From M30B80 sp965656935 (GTDB taxonomy: Bacteria > Pseudomonadota > Alphaproteobacteria > Rhodobacterales > Rhodobacteraceae): a DNA stretch of 64,000 nt. The stretch is from NCBI GenBank assembly GCA_965656935.1, contig CBFHMG010000012.1, positions 1 through 64,000 on the forward strand, written 5' to 3'. Positions 52,171 to 60,170 of the stretch are shown piece after piece (the stretch's first letter is position 1; every line of letters begins with the position of its first letter). Under the pieces are notes generated by a model. It saw nothing but the letters and a program-made list of their open reading frames with translations. It ran no database searches and was not told the origin of the DNA. The position numbers and the translations under genes were made by a program.

Positions 52171-54054
52171 TCAGATAAGTTTGTCGAAAAGTTCTTTCCA
52201 ACGTTTCATGTCGTCATCTTCTACATGTCGACTTGTGTTTGAGAGCAACTTGTCCTTAACGCCCAAAGCCAATTTCACTTTCCAACCTTGCTCCATCTCG
52301 AAACCCTCTTTAGCTGCCCAGCTCTTGATTTGTGGAATTATGGGTTTCTTTGGATCGTGAAAGTCTTCAAATTCCTGTTCTGCACGTCGCTCCATACGGT
52401 CAAGGACCTGAATCATTAGACCTGTCGGCATGAGGTCTTCAATTTCAGTGCCCTTGAGATCGAGAAAGAATTCGTCGGTTTCAACCACACGATCCCTCGC
52501 TTCAGAATACAGGTCATCACGCAGAGATTTGATCGCTTGCTTTCCTGCAGCATCACTATCTAGCAGCACCATTGGAAGCTCGTCGTCGCGGCCAGATAAA
52601 ATTGAAGCGATAATTTTGGCCGTCTTTGCGCCGCCAGACGGTGGAAATACCAGCTCTGACTTCGGGGCGATTTTTCTGTTGCCAATCAGAATATTTTTTA
52701 TCGTAGTAAGATAATGCTGGTCTGATGGGCCTTCAACGATAATTGGCTTACAGCCTAGAAGCAAACTTTCCGCGACCGTAAGGTTCAATGCCGAATGAAC
52801 GGCATAGGTTGCGCCTTTGTCTTTAACCCCTCTTGCACCTCTATTGATGCCAAGATCGCTTGATGCCTCCGTATTACCATCCTCACCGACGAACACTTTT
52901 CGGACGCGATCAAGGCGATCAGCATCTATCATAAATGGCGAGTGGGTGGTAAAAATGAGTTGATTTGTTTCTGCAAGATTATTGAAAAACGCTGTCAAAT
53001 CCCGCTGTGCGAGTGGATGCAACGAATGCCCTGGCTCATCAAGAAGGACGATTGCGTCTTCGTGGGAATCTTCGGTTTCGTATGTAAAGACCAAGAAAAA
53101 GCTCAGGAACCACTGGAGACCAGCGCTTCTATTCTCAAGTTCGATTTCTTCTGGGCGACGCTCATCTGCTACCAAAATTCGAAAGTAGTTGCCGTCAGCT
53201 ACCAGACGAAACCGGTAGTTACCTTGTTTCCACCATTCAGAAAAGCTCTTTGTTAGTTTTGAAGACGCCGATTGGAGCAGCGCTAAGCGCTCGCGTAGTT
53301 GCTTGTCGTCCTCTTGTATTTCATCATCGGTCTTGTTGGTAATATTTCCAACCTTTTGCCCATGTTGGTTGACTTGCTCAACCACTCCGGTTGACCGGGC
53401 CAGCTCCAACATCTCCTCAGGACTTAGGCTTACAAGATCAAATAGGACCTTTAGGGTGCGTGCCTTGGCGGCCTCGCGCTGCCCTAAATCCTCGCGTTCC
53501 ATATTCTCTACAACGTGCGGCAGGTAGATTTGATCGTCCAGGTTGCCGTAGTTCGAATAGTAAACAAAGCTCGGAAGCCTGTTGTGGAACCGCTTCCACA
53601 AACTTGGCCCTTTGTCTGCTTCTTCATCCTCCGTTTCAGCGGGTTTCGCCAACGCGGGATTATAGGTTCTTAACAAATCCACGTCTGGGAAGTCGGAAAG
53701 TTCGTATCCGTAACCTCCGTTGAAGTGACGTCGAGCAACTACGGTTGCCCCTTCCTTAACAGCTACGCCATATTGGTTTGCAATTTGTATTTCAGTTTCG
53801 TCCAGCTCAAATTTGCAATAAATGAAACAATGCGAGTTCGCTTCGTTGCGCATTTCCGCATATCGACTGCGCGGCATGTCATCGAGCAGGCTGATTTCTC
53901 CTGCTGCTGTAGGGTTGAATTTCCATAGAGGGAGCAAAAGGTTTGTTTTACCCGCTTCGTTTTCGCCAATGAGGGCTGTAACGTCAGAAACGTCGAGCCA
54001 GCCGCTATCAGTTACGGAACGAAACTTGGTGACGCGAAATTGCTTTAACTTCAT
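52171..54054 (-). CDS. OLD-family ATP-dependent nuclease (ABC ATPase + TOPRIM)
   Basis: A 627-aa protein of the OLD family. The N-terminal ABC-type ATPase has Walker A GENEAGKT (G30-T37), a signature-like region at SAGLQWF and Walker B IVLLDEPGHSLHP (D339, E340). It also has the THSPFMID switch region. The C-terminal TOPRIM domain has VEGPSD (E441) and LLDSDAAG (D499, D501). OLD proteins are nucleases and several are anti-phage proteins (phage P2 Old; GajA of Gabija). No UvrD-like GajB gene is adjacent, so this is a stand-alone OLD. It is more AT-rich than its neighbours, suggesting acquisition by transfer. Confidence 0.85.
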   Translation of the reverse strand: MKLKQFRVTKFRSVTDSGWLDVSDVTALIGENEAGKTNLLLPLWKFNPTAAGEISLLDDMPRSRYAEMRNEANSHCFIYCKFELDETEIQIANQYGVAVKEGATVVARRHFNGGYGYELSDFPDVDLLRTYNPALAKPAETEDEEADKGPSLWKRFHNRLPSFVYYSNYGNLDDQIYLPHVVENMEREDLGQREAAKARTLKVLFDLVSLSPEEMLELARSTGVVEQVNQHGQKVGNITNKTDDEIQEDDKQLRERLALLQSASSKLTKSFSEWWKQGNYRFRLVADGNYFRILVADERRPEEIELENRSAGLQWFLSFFLVFTYETEDSHEDAIVLLDEPGHSLHPLAQRDLTAFFNNLAETNQLIFTTHSPFMIDADRLDRVRKVFVGEDGNTEASSDLGINRGARGVKDKGATYAVHSALNLTVAESLLLGCKPIIVEGPSDQHYLTTIKNILIGNRKIAPKSELVFPPSGGAKTAKIIASILSGRDDELPMVLLDSDAAGKQAIKSLRDDLYSEARDRVVETDEFFLDLKGTEIEDLMPTGLMIQVLDRMERRAEQEFEDFHDPKKPIIPQIKSWAAKEGFEMEQGWKVKLALGVKDKLLSNTSRHVEDDDMKRWKELFDKLI

Positions 54055-54249
54055 GTGACGCCCAATATCTAAAGTTGAATTGCAAAAATGCTATCTACCA
54101 TAAAGCCAGAAAACCAACCTAACACAAGGAGCCTTAGCGGTGTGCATACTGCACTATCAGATTTAGTCACTAATCTGTGGCCAATGGTAGCTTTTTTGCA
54201 GGCTTTGACTAGTTCGCAAATGCAGCGAACTTCCGCTTCCCCACCAACC

Positions 54250-55473
54250 TCACCCCGCATCCACCGCTTCCCTCGGCATGCGGAACATCAGCAGGCCTCC
54301 GATCAGCATCAGCAGCGAGATGCCGAAAAACAGGGGCACGGGCGTGCCGTTGAACATCTGACCGATCAGGGCGCCTGCCAGTGCGCCTCCGATGGTCGAG
54401 ATCGCGCCCATCACGGATGACGCCATCCCTGCGATATGGCCCAAAGGCTCCAGCGCCAAGGCGTTCAGATTGCCGATGGTAAAGCCCGCCGTGGCAAAGA
54501 GCGTCACATTCCAGAACACATAGACCCCAAACTCCGCCCCGCCGAGCGCGCCGCTCAGGAAGGCCAGCGCAAGGGTCAGGCTCAACCCCGCTTGGGCCAG
54601 CATCGTCACGCGGATCAGCGGGCGCATGCCAGTATGGATCACCATCTTGCCATTGATCGGCCCTGTGGGCGCCGAGAGCAGGGCGATCAGGCTGAACCAG
54701 AGCGGGAAGCTCTCGCGCAGGCCATAGGTATAGTCGAAAATCTGGTGGATCGAGGAGAGCGAGCCGAATAACCCGCCGAAAATACAGGTTTGCGCGATGA
54801 TCGAGAATTGCATCTGGCGATGTGCCAAAGTCTCGCGCAGGCCTGCCCAAAGCGGGGCGATTTGCAGCGGGCGACGATCCTCAGGGGCCAGCGTTTCGGG
54901 TTGGCGCAGCGAGAGCCAGCCGACCGAGATCACCGAGAAGGCGAGGAAGGCCAGAAAGATCGCGCGCCAGCCAAAGCCCATGATGATCCAAGCGCCAAGC
55001 AGCGGCGCAATCGCGGGCACGATGGTAAAGACCAGCATCGCATAGGAGACGATCTGCGCCATCGCGCGGCCCACAAAGAGGTCTCGGGCCATGGCCAGCG
55101 AGACCACCCGCGGCCCCGCAGCCCCCAGCCCTTGCAGCACGCGAGCCAGCAAAATCCATTCAAGGCTTTGCGCGAAATACGCCATCAGCGCGCCCGCCAT
55201 ATAAAGCCCCGCGCCGATCACGATCACCGTCTTTCGCCCCAAAGCATCCGAGAGGGGGCCCGCCAGCATGGTGCCAAGCCCCATGCCAAGCAGAAAGCTG
55301 GTTATGATCAGTTGCGCACGGTTGGGATCATCGGGGGTGAGGCTGTCCACGATATCGGGTAGGGCGGGCAGCATCGCGTCGATCGAAAAGGCGATGGTGG
55401 CAAACATCAGCCCCATCATGCAGACAAATTCGAATTTCGAGGTGCTGCGGGTCTGCGGCTGAGCGGCGCTCAT
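54250..55473 (-). CDS. Bcr/CflA-type MFS multidrug exporter
   Basis: A 407-aa major facilitator with twelve predicted helices. The motif GMLAGPLSDALGRKTVI (MLAGPLSDALGRK) between helices 2 and 3, and RVLQGLGAAGPRVVSLAMARDLF in helix 4-5, match the DHA1 Bcr/CflA drug-exporter group. I start at MSAAQPQTR (55473), which overlaps the stop of the FrnE-like gene (ATGA), so the two are coupled. A longer open frame to 55800 runs in another frame of that gene. Confidence 0.88.
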   Translation of the reverse strand: MSAAQPQTRSTSKFEFVCMMGLMFATIAFSIDAMLPALPDIVDSLTPDDPNRAQLIITSFLLGMGLGTMLAGPLSDALGRKTVIVIGAGLYMAGALMAYFAQSLEWILLARVLQGLGAAGPRVVSLAMARDLFVGRAMAQIVSYAMLVFTIVPAIAPLLGAWIIMGFGWRAIFLAFLAFSVISVGWLSLRQPETLAPEDRRPLQIAPLWAGLRETLAHRQMQFSIIAQTCIFGGLFGSLSSIHQIFDYTYGLRESFPLWFSLIALLSAPTGPINGKMVIHTGMRPLIRVTMLAQAGLSLTLALAFLSGALGGAEFGVYVFWNVTLFATAGFTIGNLNALALEPLGHIAGMASSVMGAISTIGGALAGALIGQMFNGTPVPLFFGISLLMLIGGLLMFRMPREAVDAG

Positions 55474-56114
55474 GCTTGGGACCCGAGCTGTTGGGTGATA
55501 TCCGTGATCACCTCTTCCCAGAAGGACGCGGGCTGCGCGCCTGTGACCACATGCTGGTTGTCGATGATAAAACAGGGCACGCCCGTGACGCCGCGCGCGC
55601 GGGCATGGCGGTCGCGCTCGGCGATTTCCTTGAGATCGGCCTCGCCTTGCAAAAGGGTCTGGGTCATGGCGCCATCCAGCCCGACCGAGCCGGCCAGATC
55701 CTGCAAGACCTCTGCATCGCCAATATCGCGCCCTTCGATGAAATAGGCTTTGAACAGCGCCACAACCATCGGCGTCTGGCGCTCTTCCAGCCCTGCCCAA
55801 TGGATCAGGCGATGCGCATTGATCGTGCTGGGGGTGCGGGTGATGGCATCAAGCTTGAGCGATAGCCCCGCGGCCTCGGCATGTTCCAGCACGGGGGCAT
55901 AGGCCGTTACCGCGCCGTCGCGCCCGCCGAATTTGGTTTCGAGATAATCATGCCGATCCATGCCCTCGGGCGGCATGTCGGGATTGAGCTGATAGGGATG
56001 CCATTCAATCGCAAAGGGATGGTCCGGCTTTTTCTCCATCGCGCGGGCCAGATTGCTCCAGCCGATATAGCACCACGGGCAGATCGGATCGGAGAGGATA
56101 TCAAGCTTGATCAT
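55470..56114 (-). CDS. DsbA-family FrnE-like oxidoreductase
   Basis: A 214-aa cytoplasmic thioredoxin-fold protein with an inserted helical domain. The active site is CPWC (C12, C15) in ILSDPICPWCYIG, and the cis-proline loop is GVTGVPCFIID. This is the FrnE/2-hydroxychromene-2-carboxylate isomerase-like group of DsbA proteins. It lacks a signal peptide. It is translationally coupled to a downstream MFS exporter, suggesting a stress-response pair. Confidence 0.87.
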   Translation of the reverse strand: MIKLDILSDPICPWCYIGWSNLARAMEKKPDHPFAIEWHPYQLNPDMPPEGMDRHDYLETKFGGRDGAVTAYAPVLEHAEAAGLSLKLDAITRTPSTINAHRLIHWAGLEERQTPMVVALFKAYFIEGRDIGDAEVLQDLAGSVGLDGAMTQTLLQGEADLKEIAERDRHARARGVTGVPCFIIDNQHVVTGAQPASFWEEVITDITQQLGSQA

Positions 56115-56298
56115 CAGTATTCTTTCAAACGGGATTACGACAGCATTCCGACCGTGTTTGGGTCGTGGATATGCTGGCGGAGGCGCTTGGCCCTTGCTGG
56201 CTTTCAGTGCAGTCCTAACGCGTTGGCGCGGGCCTGTATAGGCCGCAGAGCCTGTGCCGCAGTTGCCAGATTGCGCCCCTCACGCTACATCGCCCGCT

Positions 56299-56550
56299 AT
56301 GAGCAAAGCCAATGAACCGTCCTTGATCCGTCTGGCCCGTGAAAACGGCGAGAGCGCCACGCCCCAGCCCATTGATCTGGGCGCAAGGGTGCGCGAATTG
56401 CGCAAGGACAGGAACTGGACCTTGGAGCAGGCGGCCAATCATGCGGGGCTTGCGCGCTCGACCCTGTCCAAGATCGAGAACGGGCAGATGTCGCCCACCT
56501 ATGATGCGCTAGGTACCGCGCCCTCTTGCAGTGGAGATAGAACAGTATAG
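56299..56550 (+). pseudogene. truncated XRE-family regulator
   Basis: The first 71 residues are a normal XRE protein: MSKANEPSLIRLARENGES, then a complete HTH (RVRELRKDRNWTLEQAANHAGLARSTLSKIENGQMSPTYDAL). After TYDAL, near 56512, the sequence changes to GTAPSCSGDRTV and stops. The expected remaining helix and C-terminal cupin-type sensor domain are missing from the window. The change coincides with entry into AT-rich DNA, so the gene appears broken by an insertion or rearrangement, or by an assembly join. It is divergent from the FrnE-like gene. Confidence 0.75.
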
Positions 56551-57213
56551 CCAACAATACAAGGGTATATCGCAACAGGCTGTGAATTTCTAAGCTGTCA
56601 AAGTGTTACCAATGACGTTACCGAGTAAAACACATGCAGAAATCGAACTGCTAACCAAGAGGCTGTACAGGTCTATGTGCATCTATGCAACATACTAAAA
56701 GGATATGGGTGATATGTGTGCGTCGCTGTGAGGGCTACGTACGGTAGCATAAAGGGAACGCTAGGGCTGTGTAAGGTAGTATAGAGGGAACGTTAGGGAT
56801 GCATGAGGATACTTGAAGAAACATAAGGACCCCCTCCTACCACCCCCGCCCCCTCAGGTTTCTGCTTGGGAGTAGGTGTAGGACATCTTAAGTGTCTCGA
56901 GGGGGCACGGGGGGAAATCACGCGGAACTCTTTATGAATATTCGTTTACAATTTTTTAATAAATTTTAATAGGCCTTCAGCTTGGCGGTCGCTCCGATTA
57001 CAGGTTCTTAAGCTTCCCGTTTCCGGTTGGGCATGTCATCACCTTTTTCTTTTTCCCCTCACACCACTCGACAAACTTGTGGAAGGGCTTCAAGATCACC
57101 TTCCATTTCTGATAGTCCTTACTCTTCGCCTCTAGGTTCATCTAACGGAGCATTTCTGGTTCATAGTTATCGTTGTCTGACGTCAGCGCCTATGGGTCCA
57201 AATAGGGTTATTT
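56551..57213. other. AT-rich gene-poor stretch between the broken regulator and the IS
   Basis: About 660 bases without a credible gene, clearly more AT-rich than the rest of the window. It holds three 32-bp imperfect tandem repeats (56731-56826), C-rich runs at 56830-56857, a G-rich run near 56905, and T/A-rich sequence at 56940-56972. A 47-codon minus-strand frame (56998-57141) is Lys-rich mainly because the strand is purine-rich, and has no ribosome-binding site. Its origin is unknown; it may be a remnant of a mobile element. Confidence 0.5.
56731..56826. repeat. three 32-bp imperfect tandem repeats
   Basis: Units start at 56731, 56763 and 56795, each with agggct or agggat. Units 1 and 2 differ at 6 of 32 positions, five of them transitions. 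The third is more diverged. They lie outside any gene. Such short iterated repeats can be plasmid or phage binding arrays or decayed repeats. Confidence 0.65.
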
Positions 57214-57214
57214 G

Positions 57215-57238
57215 CTAAGAGAGGGTTTGTTGCTCATC
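57215..57238 (+). repeat. left terminal inverted repeat of the IS3 element
   Basis: It reads ctaagagagggtttg followed by ttgctcatc. It pairs with the right end over ctaagagag-gtttg and gctcatc, with one mismatch and a 2-base difference. Confidence 0.75.
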
Positions 57239-57259
57239 GTAGCCACGAAGGAGTGGACG

Positions 57260-57625
57260 ATGAGAAAGACAACTAAGAGCTCTGGCGAGAAGGTCGTCAA
57301 AGACATCAAGCGCGCCACGCGCAAGCATTATTCAGCGGAAGAAAAGATCAGGATCGTCCTTGATGGCTTGCGTGGCGAAGACAGCATCGCTGAGTTGTGC
57401 CGCCGTGAGGGCATATCACAGGGCATCTACTACAAATGGTCTAAGGACTTCATGGAAGCCGGTAAGAAGCGGCTTGCTGGCGATACGGCACGGGCTGCGA
57501 ACGCGGACGAGGTCAAAGCACTGCGTCGGGAGGCAAAGGATCTAAAAGAGGTGGTCGCGGAGCAAACGCTCGAATTGCGTCTTCTCAAAAAAAGCATTCT
57601 CGGGGATGGGGGCGACGACGAATGA
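57260..57625 (+). CDS. IS3-family transposase OrfA
   Basis: A 121-aa protein with an HTH (YSAEEKIRIVLDGLRGEDSIAELCRREGISQGIYYKWSKDF). A C-terminal leucine-zipper-like coiled coil follows (EVKALRREAKDLKEVVAEQTLELRLLKK). ggag lies 6-7 bp before the ATG. An A7 run at 57587-57593 near its end could promote a -1 frameshift into orfB to give the OrfAB transposase. The stop overlaps the orfB ATG. Confidence 0.88.
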   Translation: MRKTTKSSGEKVVKDIKRATRKHYSAEEKIRIVLDGLRGEDSIAELCRREGISQGIYYKWSKDFMEAGKKRLAGDTARAANADEVKALRREAKDLKEVVAEQTLELRLLKKSILGDGGDDE

Positions 57626-58243
57626 GGTATCCCGCATCAGAGAAGCTGGAGATCATCCGGCTGGTCGAGGAAAGTCATCTGTCTGCACGCCAGACATTGG
57701 CCAAACTGGGCATTCCGCGCACTACGTTCTACCGCTGGTACGGCNNNNNNNNNNNNNNNNNNNNNNNNNNNNNNNNNNNNNNNNNNNNNNNNNNNNNNNN
57801 NNNNNNNNNNNNNNNNNNNNNNNNNNNNNNNNNNNNNNNNGCGCTGTGATCAGGTGCACGTCGTTCACAAGCCACGTCTGCTCAGTGACAACGGCTCTAG
57901 CTACGTCTCAGGTGACTTGGCAGACTGGTTGAAGGACAAGGGGATGGAGCACTCTCGCGGCGCGCCATATCATCCGCAAACGCAAGGCAAGATCGAGCGC
58001 TGGCACCAGACCTTAAAGAACCGCATCTTGCTGGAAAACTACTTTCTGCCGGGGGATCTTGAGGCCCAGATCGCGGCCTTCGTCGACCACTACAATCATC
58101 AGCGCTACCACGAGAGCATCAACAACGTCACACCGGCCGACGTCTACTTCGGGCGTGACAAAGCCATTCTGAAACAACGTGAAAGGATCAAACGGAAGAC
58201 ACTCGAAACGCGGCGCTTGCATCACCGCCAGCACGCCGCGTAA
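57622..58243 (+). pseudogene. IS3-family transposase OrfB, interrupted by the assembly gap
   Basis: Residues before the gap (MRYPASEKLEIIRLVEESHLS...TTFYRWYG) match the start of an IS3 OrfB. After the gap the DDE integrase core resumes with LLSDNGSSYVSG (second catalytic Asp) and HPQTQGKIERWHQ (catalytic Glu). It ends at ADVYFGR and a basic tail. The first Asp and about 100-120 residues lie in the gap. Frames on the two sides differ relative to the N count. The gene is probably intact in the real genome; it is marked broken because of the gap. Confidence 0.8.
57745..57840. other. assembly gap of 96 N
   Basis: A run of N inside the IS3 orfB. The part of orfB missing here should be about 300-360 bp, so 96 N is not a true length. 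The gap sits in a multicopy-type sequence, so neighbouring order could be an assembly artefact. Confidence 0.98.
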
Positions 58244-58255
58244 TCAAACCAACCA

Positions 58256-58277
58256 GATGAGCCAAACTCTCTCTTAG
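58256..58277 (-). repeat. right terminal inverted repeat of the IS3 element
   Basis: Its reverse complement is ctaagagagagtttggctcatc, the partner of the left end at 57215-57238. It lies 13 bp after the orfB stop. Confidence 0.75.
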
Positions 58278-58355
58278 TTTAGGCCGCCATTGGTTCCATA
58301 AACCCTGACGACGGACAGTTGCTCAGGGCAGCGAAATGCCTCGCTTTGCCTGCAC

Positions 58356-59168
58356 TCAGATCGCCAAACCTTCCAACCATGCAGCGGTGTCTGGCAGCAG
58401 CGCGATTTGATCGCGAACCTCCAAAATCAGATGTGGCGCTTCGTCAAGCTCGTCAATCGCTTTGAGGATCGGCTGCCAGTTCAGCCGCCCCTGACCCGGA
58501 TGCCAGTGACGGTCCGCATAGCCATCGGCATCTTGTAGATGAACATGCCCCAGATACCCGGAAGCGGCGGCGATGAAATCCACGACAGGCGGCGCAGTGT
58601 AGCGGCCATGGGCAAGATCGGCATGGCCTGTATCAATCGAGGCCTTCAGATTGGGATGGGCGATTTGTTGGATAAGCTCGACACGCATCCTCGGGTCAGT
58701 ATCTTCGATATTTTCGATCACAAGATCACAGCCAATATCTGCTGCCCGTGGCAATACCTCTGACAAACTCTGCGCTGCCGCATCACACATCGCGGGGATG
58801 GATTTTGGGTAATTGTCCCGATTGAGCAAATCCCAATAAGAAAACGGGCTATGGATCACCATATGCTTGGCCGATAGCGCTTCGGCGATCTCAAGGCCTT
58901 TCAGGAAACGCTTTTGCACGATTGCGCGGATATCGCGATCTGGGTTGGCCATATCCAAGCCAAAAAATGGGCCATGGATGCCACGATGACCATGATGGGC
59001 GACAAGTGCTTGTTTGTAATAGGCCACAAGCTCGGAGCAATCGCCCGCAATCAGGTCAGGATCGACAAAATCCTGTATTTCAATCGGTCGATCTTGGTCG
59101 CAAATCCAATTTTGCAAAGTCTCGAACCCTGTGCGGGTCACGGCTACACCGATGGCAGAGAGGGACAT
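58356..59168 (-). CDS. sugar phosphate isomerase/epimerase family (TIM barrel)
   Basis: A 270-aa AP-endonuclease-2/xylose-isomerase-like TIM barrel. Metal-ligand segments are visible: MVIHSPFSYW (His), LVIENIEDTDPRM (Glu), ASIDTGHADLAHG (Asp/His), GHVHLQDADGYADRHWHPGQG (His cluster) and LILEV (Glu). It has no obvious DNA-binding features. It is the last gene of the minus-strand ugp operon, 12 bp after the EEP gene. A role in converting a product of glycerophosphodiester or sugar-phosphate breakdown is an inference. Confidence 0.8.
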   Translation of the reverse strand: MSLSAIGVAVTRTGFETLQNWICDQDRPIEIQDFVDPDLIAGDCSELVAYYKQALVAHHGHRGIHGPFFGLDMANPDRDIRAIVQKRFLKGLEIAEALSAKHMVIHSPFSYWDLLNRDNYPKSIPAMCDAAAQSLSEVLPRAADIGCDLVIENIEDTDPRMRVELIQQIAHPNLKASIDTGHADLAHGRYTAPPVVDFIAAASGYLGHVHLQDADGYADRHWHPGQGRLNWQPILKAIDELDEAPHLILEVRDQIALLPDTAAWLEGLAI

Positions 59169-59180
59169 GGGGTTGATCCT

Positions 59181-60170
59181 TTACAGGCTAAGTTCGCACC
59201 AAATGGCGTCATGGTCTGAAAGCGTCTGGCCGCCTTCGGTGACGGCTGGGATAATCCGACCTTGCCCGCCTGTGAGACCCCGCAGGGCGAACCAATCGAG
59301 TTTCATTTTGCGCGAAGGGTGCGGCGTAAGAAGGCTGGGTCTTGTGGTCATGCCTGTGGGGTTCACCTCCCATGAATAACCTTGGGCGCGGGCCAGATCG
59401 AAAAGCCCTTCGCTGTGCCATTCGAAATCAGGCGGCATATGGTTGCCTGTATTCAGATCGCCCCCGATCACCACGGGCATATTGGGCGCGAATTTATCAA
59501 TCGCATCCAAGAGATGCGCAAATTGCGCCATGCGGTGCCTTGCATCGGCATTGCTTTCCAGATGCGTGGAGACCGCGCAAATCGGCCCTGCTTCGCTCTC
59601 GATGACAGCCAAGAGCGCCATGCGCCCACCGATGCGGGGCTGGTTCGGATCGACGGCGCTGCCATTGGCAAACCAATGGCCATGGCTGTCCAGACGCAGC
59701 ATCATCACGCGTAAAATCGGGGCGCGTGACAAGATGGCGTTGCCATGCCACCCGCGTTCGTTTTCAGGGTCCTTGCAAAAGGGTATCTCGGTGTCGCCGC
59801 CAAGGCCCATCTCGAAAAACTCGACGCCATAAGCATAGGTCATGCCCATGAAGCTTGCCATTTCGGCCGTCGTGTGGCGTTGGCCTGTGCGGGCCATGCC
59901 GCAATCCATTTCCGAGAGCAGAAGCAGATCAGGGGCCAAAGGCGCGAGATGTTTCGCCGATGCTTCGGGAAAGAGGCAACGCTCGACATTCCATGCCACT
60001 GTCGAGATCTCGTGCGGCAAAAGCGGGGTACTTGCCTTCCCGCCCAGTTCCACCGTGTTCAGAGCCTCCATTTCGGCAAGCAGAGCTTCATGCGTCGCAC
60101 GCGTTCTTGGCGCAGTCAGGATGCGCTCGCGCATCTGTTCGTCGACAATGGGCAATTCCGAGACAGCCAT
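59181..60170 (-). CDS. endonuclease/exonuclease/phosphatase (EEP) family hydrolase
   Basis: A 329-aa EEP-superfamily enzyme. Catalytic motifs are present: STVAWNVERC (Asn), LLLSEMDCG (Glu, metal), VSTHLESNA (His), VIGGDLNTGN (Asp/Asn) and TLSDHDAIWCEL (Asp-His). The family includes phosphodiesterases acting on nucleic acids, phosphoinositides and sphingomyelin. Its ATG overlaps the stop of the upstream ABC ATPase gene (TAATG), so it is coupled to ugpBAEC. It may act as the glycerophosphodiester-hydrolysing enzyme in place of UgpQ, which is inferred from context. Confidence 0.85.
   Translation of the reverse strand: MAVSELPIVDEQMRERILTAPRTRATHEALLAEMEALNTVELGGKASTPLLPHEISTVAWNVERCLFPEASAKHLAPLAPDLLLLSEMDCGMARTGQRHTTAEMASFMGMTYAYGVEFFEMGLGGDTEIPFCKDPENERGWHGNAILSRAPILRVMMLRLDSHGHWFANGSAVDPNQPRIGGRMALLAVIESEAGPICAVSTHLESNADARHRMAQFAHLLDAIDKFAPNMPVVIGGDLNTGNHMPPDFEWHSEGLFDLARAQGYSWEVNPTGMTTRPSLLTPHPSRKMKLDWFALRGLTGGQGRIIPAVTEGGQTLSDHDAIWCELSL

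Larger units (their letters stand above)
57214..58277 (+). mobile_element. IS3-family insertion sequence with assembly gap
   Basis: Two overlapping transposase frames (orfA 57260-57625 and orfB from 57622) lie between inverted ends. The left end 57215-57238 and right end 58256-58277 share CTAAGAGAG(G/A)GTTTG and GCTCATC. TTT flanks each side (57211-57213 and 58278-58280) and may be a 3-bp target duplication. The 96 N bases interrupt orfB; reading frames before and after them do not match, so the true gap length differs. The intact element should be about 1.3 kb. Confidence 0.8.

Noticed and set aside
52171..54054. Gabija defence system
   Set aside because: No UvrD-like GajB gene is next to the OLD gene, so only a stand-alone OLD is supported.
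55474..55800. N-terminal extension of the MFS exporter
   Set aside because: It overlaps the FrnE-like gene in another frame. The ATGA overlap at 55470-55473 is the natural start.
56998..57141. 47-codon Lys-rich minus-strand frame, with further plausible residues upstream across in-frame TAG codons
   Set aside because: The length is expected by chance, the Lys content comes from a purine-rich strand, and there is no ribosome-binding site. Stop-codon recoding would need homologues to support it.
57027..57218. 63-codon plus-strand frame before the IS
   Set aside because: It is Ser/Pro-rich from pyrimidine-rich DNA, lacks a ribosome-binding site and runs into the IS end.
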